Source: Paramacrobiotus richtersi (Eukaryota; Tardigrada; Eutardigrada; Parachela; Macrobiotidae). Taken from it: DNA of 21,926 nucleotides. The first letter of the stretch is position 1. Each line of letters opens with the position of its first letter. The position numbers and the translations under genes are program-made. Positions 9,773 through 21,192 of this stretch are shown here, in pieces. The notes beneath the pieces are model-generated. The model was not told the DNA's origin and ran no database searches. It saw only the letters and a list, made by a program, of their open reading frames with translations. The DNA lies in contig JAQGAU010001030.1 of the NCBI GenBank assembly GCA_034698045.1, positions 1-21,926 on the forward strand, read 5' to 3'.

Positions 9773-10849
9773 AACAATGAAGTCTCAATCGGAAACAGGT
9801 GATAGAACACTGGTTCATATCAAATAACATTGCCGCGTGTAATTTCCAAACCACAACATCGAAACAAAAAATAAAGTAACTGTATCCAGAAAATTAGCCC
9901 GTTTCTGTTCATATATATGTTTGTAAGATTAAACTCAGTATCAATGGGGATAGAAATTGCAGATGTGTATAGTTATTGGCTACTGACGTCAAACATGCTA
10001 TAATGTTACTTATAGCTACAGAGATTCTGCTGTAATATAGCTTCGGTTCGCGTAACACATAACTACAAAATTCGCGAACACACCTGTGAAGCTGTAGACG
10101 TACATCTGTACGAAGGCAAGAAGTTTTTCTTGTGTCATTGTTGATATAAAAGGTCATTGCCACAGATGTATAAGTCGGAAGTGAAGAATTTCAAGTCTGC
10201 AGTGTATTGCTGATTGAATGGTGAGCGCAAGAGATATCGGTATCTTTGCTAAATGTTCATGCTTTCGTCAAGGCTTCGCGATCAGCTGCTGTATTAAGAA
10301 AAGAAATGCCCAAGAACACTTAAACATAAACTACAGATAAATCGTCTTTCTGTTTTTAACCAAATCCTGCAGACTTCTTTAACTTCATATTACTGTTTAT
10401 CGTTATAATAAAGTAAACTGATTGTAACTCCAATGACAAAAACCAGTACAGGGCAAATATGTTGCAAATATTACATTTGTATTCCTTTAATTTCGCTCAT
10501 GAAAACATATAAGCGGTAATAAACCGGTTTTTTGTGAACTATATGTATGGACTGTGCAGACATTGCGTTATACGAGTACAAGTTACTTTGGCTAATATGC
10601 AGTTGAGCTGACAATCTGACAGTGAGAGCGCAGAACAGGCCACTAGACCATAAAACATGCGAAGATGCGCGAGAACTTATGGATTAGCAGCATGCATATG
10701 TGTGTAAAGCTCGCTCACTGTGTTTACGTTGTAATCAAGTACCAAGCGTTTTTGTGCTTTCTAAACTAGCAGACTGTTTGATAAGCGTATTAAATTGTCT
10801 GGGTAGAGAAAGTTGCGAAAATCTCGTTTAGAAGCCGCAGCTTACATAA
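9773..10849. other. Divergent intergenic region between the glycosyltransferase and esterase 2
   Basis: About 1.1 kb separating two genes transcribed away from each other. The minus-strand open frame at 9909-10163 has no motif and is not supported. The stretch must carry the promoter and 5' UTR of esterase 2, including a TATAAAAGG at 10145. A possible 5' UTR intron (donor GTGAGC at 10221, acceptor GCCGCAG ending at 10840) would link that TATA box to the coding exon. Confidence 0.45.
10145..10153 (+). promoter_or_regulatory. Candidate TATA box for esterase 2
   Basis: TATAAAAGG is a near-perfect TATA-box consensus. It lies about 700 nt before the ATG at 10850. A GTGAGC donor at 10221 and a CCGCAG acceptor at about 10840 offer a plausible non-coding first exon of about 45 nt, which would make the distance reasonable. 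This is inferred and not shown by coding evidence. Confidence 0.35.
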
Positions 10850-12606
10850 ATGGCTTCGTTGGGGGAAAAGTATATTAATATTGAACTGCAAAAATATTTA
10901 AATGGGGTTAAAAATATCATATCAACAAAACCGTTCATTTACGGTGCTGCGGGAATTGGAGCCTTTGGTTTAGCAACGGTGACGTACAGATATCTTCACG
11001 TTCATATTCCGGAGGAAATACATCCGGAAGATCATACACCGCTTCGAAAACTCCATGCGGTTAACCAGCTGCAGCGTCTTGTGGTATGTATAGAACCGGA
11101 AGTGTTATTATATAGATACTGTAGATGGAACCGAAACAAGCGTTAGTTCTTAGGGTGCCCTGGTCTCCCCATTAGGACAACGAGCCCAACTCTTTGTTAT
11201 GAGATGTTTTCGGGATGGAAGTATGTCTGTTAAACAACGTTCGAATTCCGAAGTTTATGCGGAACGCCTTGAATTTAATGGAGTGTCGGTTGTGCTGTAC
11301 CGAAGACATCAGCGGCTTAACGGCAAGGGAAGCGAACTGCGGCCAGCGGTTATCCATATTTATGGAGGCGGTTGGACATTTTCTAATTCAGGTACAGATA
11401 TATTTCTGAAATTTCCGTTTCCATTTTACGTTAGTTCTTGAATCACGAAACCCAGCCTAGGGATATTTTTTTAAAAGCTAGAACTGGGTATAACGTATGT
11501 ACCAGAAATATGCAGATTCAGCCATAAAACCAAAGATCTGTACGGCAGGAAAATGATGCTTCTTATGCTCTATGAGCGAGCTCATATATTTATTCATGCA
11601 TGGTATCATGTGCTAACTTACCTAGTAGCCCATATCAGTACCGTAGGCCTTTGCGGAAAAATAATTTGTATACACAGCATGTTATAAGTAAACGTTAAGT
11701 TTTTGCTGCAGCAGCAGCATTAAAGAGGAAAGCAGCAACAGTTTAATTATTATTAAGAACGCTGCACCTGTCATACTCGAGCTCATCACAAACTGTATTT
11801 TTATGCACAATATAGGTAACTACTACGAGCATCATCAGCATCTCGTTTCGCATTTGGATGCAGTAGTCCTAACCATCGACTATGCCAAATCACCGGAAAA
11901 CCCATTTCCGGTCGCCCTGAACGAGTGCTACGCCGCGATTGAATACTTCTATGATCATGCCGAGGATTTCGGCGTGGATCCACTAAAGCTCAGTCTGTTA
12001 GGTGATAGTGCCGGTGCCACACTTTGTCTGGGTGTAACCCTCAAACTTCGGGACGAGCATAGAAACCTAGTGATCAAGAACCAAGCGCTCATTTACCCCG
12101 CAACACAACTCACCGACTTCCGAACCAGGTCATATCAAGGTCACTATCCGCTCCTCTCCAAAAAAGCCATGCTAACGTTTGCGCTCAATTATACCGGCGA
12201 TTCTACCAGGCTGTACCGGAAACTATTCAAGAATCAGCATCATTGTCTGGAGTTTGAACAGAGCCCTGGTTGGCATACGCTGAAGAAGTATTCAACGGAG
12301 AAAGCTGTTATACCGGCTACGTCCAGCCAGAAGATAAGGAACTTCCGGTGTAAGGTGCTAAACGGATACCTGTGCCCACTGATGGCAGAGTCACTGAACG
12401 GACTTCCTCCGACGCTTGTTGTGGTGTGCAAGTACGATATTCTACGGGATGATGGTTTTGCTCTTGCTCAGCGCATGATGGAAAATGATGTTGAATTAAC
12501 GCTGGAATGTCTTCCCGCTACACATTCCGCTTTTAAATTTTTTAAGCAGCTAAAGTCGGGAAAAGATATTATGGATACTGTAACCGATTACTTAGCAAAA
12601 AAGTAA
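10850..12606 (+). CDS. AADAC-like esterase 2 (YGGG variant)
   Basis: Exons are 10850..11083, 11154..11391 and 11816..12606 (introns of 70 nt, phase 0, and 424 nt, phase 1), giving 420 aa. Phase requires the first acceptor to be TTCTTAG at 11153. The N-terminus is a short soluble stretch, then a hydrophobic anchor near residues 28-48 (FIYGAAGIGAFGLATVTY). GDSAG carries nucleophile S222, the acid is D365 in CKYDILRDD, and the base is H394 in ATHSAF, so the triad is kept. The oxyanion-hole HGGGW of the family reads YGGGW here (Y148), although a His lies two residues earlier (VIHIYGGGW). The Gly after the catalytic His is Ser. The motif changes suggest altered activity or substrate rather than loss. 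GDSAG lies at the same offset into exon 3 as in the paralogue at 1574, and the intron positions match. No clear poly(A) signal is assigned. Confidence 0.85.
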
Positions 12607-13434
12607 GGAGATAAAAAAACATATTATTGGTGCATTTGTTCGGCTTTGTAGTCTATTAATTTTGCATAAATTAATATTAATTTTGGCTTTGGTGTCAAGA
12701 GAACGACACATGCCATGCGAGAATCATATGATTATTCACATTGCATTACATTATAGAAATACAGCGGGGAAACGCTATTTGTGTTTTGGGTACAGTTGAT
12801 TCGTCCATAGAAATGGAAGACGTGTTTTTGTTTTTTAATATGTGATTATGTAATACTGAGCAGCGTAACAGTACGATATGTACAGCGGAGAAAAATATTA
12901 AAGACTCATCACGTTCACATTGCACATAAATCCTGTAGCAATATAATTTTTACAGACAATATACAAAAATTAAGCATAGTGTAACAGTAATTTTGTCCAG
13001 GGGGAGGCTCATTGCATTCAAAGTGCATAAAGTAAGGCATTTCAGCAGACTGAATTAGGATTTAAATACACGCAAAAAGAAAATACATGTAGCAAAAATA
13101 AACTGGTAATTCCAAAAACCTCTGGAGCTGCATTGTAGCTGGGACAATATGGGCACTGAAAGGATCCGCAAACATGGCATATACTGAGGGAATACATCGG
13201 TAGGGCTTCGAAGATCGATGTGTTGAATCGTTCTGAAAAAAAGCAAAATTCAGCTGCAAGGGCACACAAATCCTGCTTGTTTTAGTTTAGGTCCTGAGAC
13301 GCTATGAACGCAGAAACAGCTGACGGAAATGGATGGACACCGTTCTGGGCACCATGTATGGTGACTTCAAAAGCCAAACTGCTCAACCAAAAGCGGTGCC
13401 GCTGCTATATATGTTAAATTGATGTTAGATCATT
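12607..13434. other. Convergent 3' flanks of esterase 2 and the Mcr-like gene
   Basis: About 830 nt without a supported gene. Three minus-strand frames are open together over 13042-13269, which reflects few stop codons and not coding: none has a motif or a splice link to the gene upstream. The stretch holds the two 3' UTRs. Confidence 0.55.
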
Positions 13435-16400
13435 TTAATTTACAACCAGTGGAGAAGGATTATTATTTTGAAGGTTATTGGCCCATTGGGCCTTTGGATA
13501 AAAAGGTTCACAGCATGCTGTGTTAAACCCCATTAAATATTTTTAATTAGATTTGCTTTCTTATTTAGTAAATATTATCACCCGGTATTCAATGCAGTTG
13601 TGCATATCCCGTTTTATCGATATCAGTTCGTATGTCAATTTCAAAATTATATACCTGGCGCATAATAATCAAAAACTTTAACCGTCAGAAATCTTGTCAA
13701 ATTTGCAACCGGGTACCACCTTGTCGCTACCACATCAACGCACGTTAATCCGCCATCGAGCTGCAAAGAAATGCAAAGTTGCACCTGTACGGTAGCTATA
13801 ATAGAAAAGTAGAAAATATTTTATAAACGGAATTTTCGAAGTTATAGTTCTCTGTTTTGAAACCATTGCTTGGACTGGTTAATTTCCCTAGCCGTTTTGA
13901 TATATACGCCGGCTTCAAACATAAGCATTTTGACTGCAGGTGACTGCCAGCTTAGTCAGAAGGGAACATACGTACGTAGTCCAAGAAAAAGGTGACTTTT
14001 CCATTATAAAATTCAGCGTATCGGAGCAAGTGATTGGGCTGGGAACCACAGTAGTCTTCCAGATCTGGCTGATGAACAATATATCCCGAAGGAATATCGA
14101 CTTCGATTAGTGCCATTCCACTTTGTGGACTTTCGTCCAGTAATGTCCATCTGCAAATATAACTGCGTACTCACCGCTAACGTTATCATAACAACACCAA
14201 CAACACTAACACTGCAAAATGGTTTTCCAAAGCGTTAACTAACCACACAGCTAGCGCTGCATAAATAATTTTTTGTTACTACAGGAGCGGGACTTTTTAA
14301 TCGTACCTGGCACAAGGCCGTAATATCAAGATGGAGCTATTTTTGCCGGTGTAAGTGATATCCATGAATACATCAAATGCTTTTATCGGTGGAGGAAGAA
14401 GATATCGCATTTTATCCACTGTATATTCCACATTTAGCTGCAGCAGACAGTAACCGGTACCGCGCGCTATTGCAGTTACCATTCCCCACGGATTCGGAAC
14501 CTGTTAGTCAGCAATCTTAAAAATTCTACGCCTGGGTACCGGTACCGTCAGGAGTTCCCTTGACAAATGCGGTTTACTAACCCAAAAATTATGCATTTTT
14601 TGCACCAGTTTTACATTAAGGACAGAAATGTACGCATTTACGTATTCCGGAACATTTTTACTGCTGTCCAAAATGACACGAGTTAAATTCGCGTTATTTC
14701 TTACTTCCGCAGTTTGCAACTGCGATAAGGTTTCTTTCCGTATTTGTAACGTATCTTCCGCGGCTGGCGAACTGCTGTACCGCAGGGTTATATTGATGCT
14801 GGTGGCCTCTCGAACATTGGCGAAATAGGAATGTTGCATAAGTGCTTTAATCGCTAAATATGTATCCTAAAATTAAAATATCAATTTGATGAAATGGACA
14901 AACAGTAACGGATCATTATGGCATTTGTGTTCCCAACAAACTTGTGTGCTGCTGAAACCGCCGTCATGCAGGCGTTGGGTATTCAGCCAGGTGGCTATCC
15001 GGTCACTCAGGAAGCTACGCCGTAGGTTATACACCATCAGTGCGTATGATGTTGCAGCGATATTAGTGGATTCGAATTTATGTGGGAGATGGGGAAGCAT
15101 GTACGGCTGGTTATTTCTAAGGATAAATCCCGGGGCCGGAATCGTATCCTTTCCCCAAAATAAATAGGCATCTGCAAATAAGAAAAGTAAATTACCTCCG
15201 GACACAGTTTTTATCAAAAATATTCGTTCTCATCTGCTACACAAGTTGCGACGATGCATATGTTGCCGTAATAAACTACCGTAATGTTGCTTTAAGTAGT
15301 CCAGTTTTTCAAACGCAGTATCCTTCAAAGGACTATCGGCAATTGTCAGTGCGTAAGTTACGATGGCGGTTTCGTACGGATCATACAGAAAATCCAAATG
15401 GCGTTCCAGATATTTTACTGCGGACAGGCGGCTTGTGCTGATTAATGCGCCTAATCCGTGGGAAACGGTAGTGACCTCTTGTAAACATATCACCACATGA
15501 GCTGTCAAGGTAATATTTCGGTTTTCCACCCATCCGGAAGGCTGCCATGTCTGTAATTATATCAATAGACGTTGTTTTAACAGAATCGTAACAATAGTCA
15601 TTATTGTCAAAGGAATACAGTTTTACATGATAAGACATCTTCCTGTCAAAAGGGGCCAGCCATGGCTCGTAAAATGACCCTTCGGGAGTTTGATGTTCTG
15701 CTATCCACTTTACTGACTGTTCGGTGGTTAGCGGATCCGCACAAAACCGATTGTCCCAATCGGAGTACTGCAGTAGCTTCCGACTTTCTTCCAGAATTTG
15801 TACTGCAAATGCCGTCAACCATACACTGTTGGCTAAAGGGGTTTCATTCATGAACTGGTGAAATGGTCCGTAGTAATCCTGGTAATTGCCAATCGCTTGG
15901 TAAACTGTCAAAGCAGATATAATTAGTGAAGACGGTGCTTCCGATCCTAAATCCCGAACACCATATGCATGTTTGTTTATAACTTAAAATAAAGCGAAAG
16001 CCAGCTGCTATACTGAACTACTTACACATATTCAGCGCCAAAAAAAACTTTTTTTGGATTTCATCAGTGAGTTGGTTTGTGCGGCGTAGAAAGTCTAGCG
16101 CATATAGGTTCATCGCGAAGCTGAACACCGACATTTCTCCTCCTTGGTGGGCCATGTCCATCAGGGTGATACTGTCGATAGTATCCATTAGTACAGGCCC
16201 TAGCACATCACCTATGGAGACAACAGTCTGAATGTAACAGGTACTTCAGAAAAGTGTATAGTATAACAACCTTTTCGACGTTAACGACACGAGGTACCTA
16301 CTTTCGCCCGAAATATTTTGTTGCCAAACTCAAATTGGTGAAGAGCCGCATCTCGCTGCCAAACCTACGCCACTATTCTATGCAAATGCGGCTGCACGTT

Positions 16401-19400
16401 TACGTATATGCGGTAATCGTCGTTAACAGAAAAGCAGTACAATTTAATTTAATTTTGCCGGGAGACGTCACTATCTTTTTATTCGAACATACATATATAC
16501 TGTCTGATATGTGATTTATAAACAGGAGAAAACTGCCGCATATCGTAATACCTGCTGCCGTGACGGTAACTTTTGGAGAATTCGCAACAAATAATCTTTC
16601 CAGCTGATACGGGATTGTATTATTTTCCGTGACGTGGATATCCAGCAGTTTTAATATGGTTCCTTTATTGGTCAGATCGATTGGTATGGACGTGTGAAAT
16701 TTCATCTTCACCCCATCCGGTATGACTTGTATAATTCTGTTTTGCACTTGTTCCTCTATCTGAGTTATAGCTGTGAGTGTAACGGAGATCTCTCCAAGAC
16801 GATTGGGCACAATCGGAAAATATACAACCGTCTGTGTTTGAACGTCCATCCAGATACTATGGTGAATCTCGGAACTGCTGACCTTTCTTGCCGCATAAGA
16901 AGTTGTTTGCCCAAATGGATCGACTTCGATGAAGGAATAGTCCGGTGAACTGGACAGGATCATTAACACTTCCATCTCTTGGTTGTAGTAGTTGAACAAT
17001 GCGCAACGGATTCCGATTTGCTCTCCCTGGTGGACGGTTTCCGGCACTTCGACTACCATGTGAAAAGGCTTCACCGTGTCGAAGACCAGTTCGTAGTCCA
17101 CCAATCCGAGTCCAGATGTTTCGCTCATGCTAACGGCAGAAATTACGTAATGTGCTGGTCGGTCGGGAACCGGAAGCTATATATGAAGCCAGACAAATTT
17201 GTCAGATTACACTGTTCAACATAACAGATAAAAAAATAAGTTAAAGAAATCAACGAAATTAATTTTAAACTGATTGCTGTAACATAGACGTAATTAAGAG
17301 GCAGTGTAGGTGTACACACCTGAACAATTAAATGTCCTTCTGGGGAAATATTTCCATCTGTCCAGCCGCAGGCGAACGTGTAGGACCGATCAATATGGTT
17401 ATATCTTGTCCGTCGGAAGTCAACAATCTGCTCGTACAATTCTTTTACGGGATCGCACGCTCCCTCATCGGTTCCATCCTTACAGTCCCATACCCCATTG
17501 CACCGCTGTGTCTCCTGATAGCATCCACCCGAAACACAAGAAAGTTGCCCAATTCCTGGATCACACCAGTCAGTCGAAATATGCGCCAAGACTGCATCAG
17601 TGAACACATATAAATCAGCATGGGTAAAAACGCTTTCCATATCCAGGCCATAACCGTTCGTTCCGTAATATAACGACTGATCGCTGAATCCGTCTTTGGA
17701 AGTAAAGGTCATACTGGGAAGTGCCGATCCGTATTTGTCCACATAAAGTGAATGCAAACTACGTAAAATATCTGCTCGAGATAGTGACGATATTCCCTGC
17801 GCTTGTGGAAACAGACTACGCTCAAGGGCTGAGAATCCGACAACGGCCAATGGGTCACCGTATGCTACCACTTCGAAGGTGCGTTTATAATAGTCCTTGT
17901 GATGGTTAACAAGCATCCGCATTTTATGCCTCGAGATACCGTCAATCGGGAATGTGTACTTATCGGCAATAACTTCTCCGGTTGCCAGCACGTTGAATAC
18001 AACTAAGTGAGCCTTGGGAGCCATTTCCGGTGTGATAACAATGGAAAACGTATAAGATAAAGCACGGACCTCCTCGTGACCGGAAAAGAGTACCATACCC
18101 TTACTGGTCACTATCCAAGCAATGTCGGATAGGTAATAAGATGCCTGGACATTGAAGATTGCATAATTTCCCACAACAAATGTCAGAGTATGGGTAGAAA
18201 TCTGGATGTACGTTGCACGAGGAGACTGAGCCCGAAGTACCACCATTCTGGTTTTCGAGACGCTAGCGCTGGCATATGGAACAGGTATGTGGGATGCGGC
18301 TCCAGTTGCGAGGGCTTCGAGAATTATTTCCGATACTCCTTTCCGAGTTGGAATTTCTAAAGCGATAATCCCGTCTATTGGTGCTCGTAGTGGCCATGTT
18401 TCGGTTTGGCCGGAAACTCCAGATTCAAACACGTACTGAATACGAAGTTCGATATTGCCGGGATGCTTTATATGCGAGCCGTCTTGCTGAGATACGGCCA
18501 GCTGGAATATCGAAAAATATTAATTAACTTGGTAAATATTGCCCCAAAAGGTCACGGTGCGTGTACGCATGTTAGATTTGATGGCTTGAATAAGAGTACG
18601 ATCTAAATGAGTCTAAACCGTATCTCTGTGGTTTCCAGTGCCTTTTCACACCCAAAAGCGCGCATCTGTTTCGATTTACAATCATATCGCGTTTTGTTAA
18701 AAGTATTTTAATATATTTCCGTAAAAAGATCGAAAAATGGCATTGTTATTCTTCAGAAACCCTTAACTTTATTGCGCTGAATACACACGTGAATACATCA
18801 AAATCGTAGTACGTGGCGCTTACCTGAGTCTTGAAAAGCATCTCTGGTTTAAAAACCTGTGGTTGATGTCCCAAAAAAATCAATCGTAAAGAATCGTTAT
18901 ACACACTGGTTTGCGAGTATCCCACTCGGGTTTCATTGTGCCAGTAATCCGATACCCTTGCCCGAATTCCAATGGTTTTCCCCTCAATAACTCCATCGGA
19001 TGTTAAAGATTTTAAAGCATTTATCGCGAATGCAAAAGAATAAGTCCCGTTGAACTGCAAAGCAGCTTATACAGTTCCGGCACTTAAAATTCTGAATCCA
19101 CACATACAAATGCAACAAACTGAGTGGACTGGTCATTTGGCTCCCCTTTCCAATCCGGCGCTTCCACGTCCCCATCGGCGGGATCAATCACAAACGCATG
19201 CAGCGTAAGGTTGCCATCCACAGCTTGACCCCAAGTAAAACTGCAAAAGCCAGTCCGGACAGCTGTTTGTATCAAGATAAACGTCGGCACTTGGAATAAA
19301 AAAAAGTTTCGTTGTACTTGGCTTCGACATGTCCATATAGGAACTCCTCGGTATCGATAAGGGACATCGGAAGAGTAACGTTGATTTCAAAAAACGGCTG

Positions 19401-21192
19401 ATCTGTAAGCAAATGTAAGTGTAAGTTGACATTGCTATGTGTGTATCGAATAATATAACCTCGACAACGTGGTTAACAGCTGCGGGCATGCATGGTTAAG
19501 TAAAAACACTATTTTTATTTTATAGTTATGTTAAAGTATTTAATAATTATCTTTGGTTCATAGTTCTGAAACTTTTTCCTGTTTTGATGGCGCATCAAGG
19601 AAGGAATCATCCGCTGTCTTTGGAACCGTTACCGTAAATTTCAGTCTGCCGAAAACTGATTTACGCAGCCATGGATACCAAATTAACAACTCACTAAATT
19701 CTTCAACGGGAAAAGTAACCTCAGCATGGTGAGTTCCGACACTTGCTTTGATTTTCCAATCCCCAAACTTAAGTTCCGGTGCAAGTTGGTACGCACGGGA
19801 TACCATACCGAAAATGCTATGTTGTGAAGGGTAACGCCGCTGCAGGTACCCATCGGGATTATAAATATACACATCCACAACTCCATGATACGGTGTCAGC
19901 TGAGGCTTCATCAAGATGATGCGGAAACGAACTAGAACAAACATTAATGTACAGAAATATGGTTACCTCAGAGAAAAACTTCCCGGAATTTTGCACACAA
20001 CTGGCCAGTGCATTGGTCACTCTGAATTTCCTGTATTACGGAAAGTTTTGCATGCAAGCATGGTGGCAGAAATTAAACTGTATCTGCCGTAATAAAGTTA
20101 CGTATCGGCATGCGCAAAAGTGGCGCAGATGATGATAGTATTTTCATAATTACAATTAATTATATAACTTACCCAAATCATCTTGACGATAGATTGGTTT
20201 GTCCAGACGAATAAGAATGTGCACTGAGCGGTCTTCAAGTTCAAGTGGTCTGCGGTGCTTGAAAGCCCCAGCGTTGCTGACATTTGCAAAGCGACCCTCC
20301 AGGATCAGTTCATAACCTTCCGCATTATAAAAACTGTTGACCTGCAATGTTAATGTTTGCGCTAATATTCTAAAGACTACTGACAATAAAGTATTGTCGT
20401 ACCGTACACCGCTACTCAAACTGAATTAATCGGTTTGTAATACTTGCACGTACATATATTCAAAAACAACAAAATGTGTTTCACAGGTATATTTTATAGT
20501 ATAACCTGAATATGTTTTTTTAATGGACTCAGGTGACAATAATATCAAAAGAAAAACAATCCTTTCACAAAATATAGATTTAACAAATTATGTTAATTAT
20601 GTATCTGATACATACTTTTAGTAACAAAAGATCCTGGCTTCCGGGCATGCATCTTCCTGTCCCAACGGCGATAGTGGAAGTGTTAGACGCAACCGAGGCT
20701 TTTAGAAGTAGTATTCCTGGAGCATCTTGCAGTAAAGAAACGTAAATCTTGTAAGGCTGTCCGCTGTAAAGCTTTCTGGAAGCGGCAGTGAAGTATGTCC
20801 TGCAAAGCAAACTTTTTATACATTCAGAATCAAATAACAAGTTTTCGTCTGTAAAACTGCATCAACAAATTACTGTCGGTTATATGGTACAACGGATGGT
20901 AAATTTGTTTGCAAGTCATTGTTGAAAGAAAATACAGCTCCCGTCTCAATTGGAATGTCAACATATCCGATAGCAGATTCCGGAAGAATCTGGCACTGAG
21001 ATAACGGAAACGTTACAATTCGCAAAACGAAAGCATTACATAGTGCTCGAAATAAAAATAACATTATTCTTTCGACACTGCCATACGCTAAAATTTTTTT
21101 TGGGGTGGAAGTAGTTTATTTCTCTGACACACACCTTGCTTTGACTAGAGACATACACAGAAAACGATACAAGGAACTGCCAAAATTTGCAT
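13435..21192 (-). CDS. Mcr: Macroglobulin complement-related (Mcr)-like thioester-family protein
   Basis: 19 exons, minus strand: 21192-21157, 20995-20874, 20799-20616, 20341-20173, 19931-19695, 19402-19318, 19240-19108, 19054-18824, 18501-17320, 17176-16552, 16211-16026, 15982-15627, 15550-15280, 15171-14942, 14866-14546, 14500-14307, 14150-13976, 13760-13655, 13517-13435. All joins are in phase; the sum is 4926 nt, 1641 aa. The signal peptide begins MQILAVPCIVFC. Macroglobulin domains follow: GQPYKIYVSLL in MG1, DKPIYRQ at 161-167, PQVFKPEMLFKTQ near the exon 8 end. An LDLa module lies at 712-748. ELVFDTVKPF opens the domain after it. The thioester domain starts near 1003, with QGGEM (1024-1028) where GCGEQ would be, then GGFSSTQ and DTYLAIKAL. 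NPWGMVTAIARGTG and the receptor-binding domain (SGMALIEVDIPSGY, VKVFDYYAP) close it. LDLa plus a lost thioester is the Drosophila Mcr pattern: a secreted protein of septate junctions and phagocytosis. Least certain are exons 1, 13 (end 15280 or 15241) and 19. Confidence 0.85.
14501..14545 (-). other. 45-nt intron 15 of the Mcr-like gene
   Basis: Donor GTACCG follows ACG and acceptor CTAACAG precedes GTTCCG. Removal is required because the frame otherwise meets an in-frame TAA at 14504-14506, while both flanks match the family (RELLT, then VPNPWGMVTAIARGTG). A second donor six nt further on (GTACCC) would add Val-Pro. Confidence 0.7.
15983..16025 (-). other. 43-nt intron 11 of the Mcr-like gene
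   Basis: Donor GTAAGT is perfect and the acceptor is TTTATTTTAAG, preceded by a pyrimidine-rich stretch. It joins ...LALNM to INKHAYGVRD in phase 1. It is the shortest intron in the window. Confidence 0.7.
16132..16146 (-). other. Degenerate thioester site
   Basis: Residues 1024-1028 read QGGEM where thioester proteins have GCGEQ. The Cys that forms the bond is Gly and the Gln is Met, while the surrounding helix (SFAMNLYALDFL) aligns normally. The domain is therefore kept as a fold but cannot make an internal thioester. Confidence 0.88.
17455..17565 (-). other. LDL-receptor class A module in the Mcr-like protein
   Basis: Residues 712-748 hold six cysteines in the LDLa order: C-x8-C-x4-C-x6-C-x5-C-x8-C, ending RCNGVWDCKDGTDEGAC. 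The acidic NG..DC.DGTDE segment is the family's calcium-binding site. Such a module inside an alpha-2-macroglobulin-type protein marks the Mcr branch and suggests binding to a partner protein or lipoprotein-like ligand. Confidence 0.88.
21157..21192 (-). other. Signal-peptide exon of the Mcr-like gene
   Basis: A 12-codon first exon, MQILAVPCIVFC, with A at -3 of the ATG and a strong donor (GTATGT). It joins in phase 0 to exon 2 at 20995 (acceptor TTATCTCAG). An alternative is the ATG at 21064, in frame with exon 2, whose N-terminus has Arg residues inside the hydrophobic stretch and is a poorer secretion signal. Confidence 0.6.

Noticed and set aside
13042-13269. Three overlapping minus-strand open frames downstream of the Mcr-like gene
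   Set aside because: All three frames are open at once, a sign of low stop density; none resembles a family or links to the terminal exon.
19241-19317. Unspliced reading through this stretch of the Mcr-like gene
   Set aside because: The frame is open and the stretch could be an insertion, but removing it by GTACAA..TTTTGCAG joins GHVEA to NFTWGQAVDG and gives normal family spacing, so it is an intron.
19558-19694. Extension of the Mcr-like exon 5 frame to a stop at 19558
   Set aside because: A perfect GTGAGT donor at 19694 in the right phase joins to QPFFEINVTLP, restoring the macroglobulin pattern; the extension is intron read-through.
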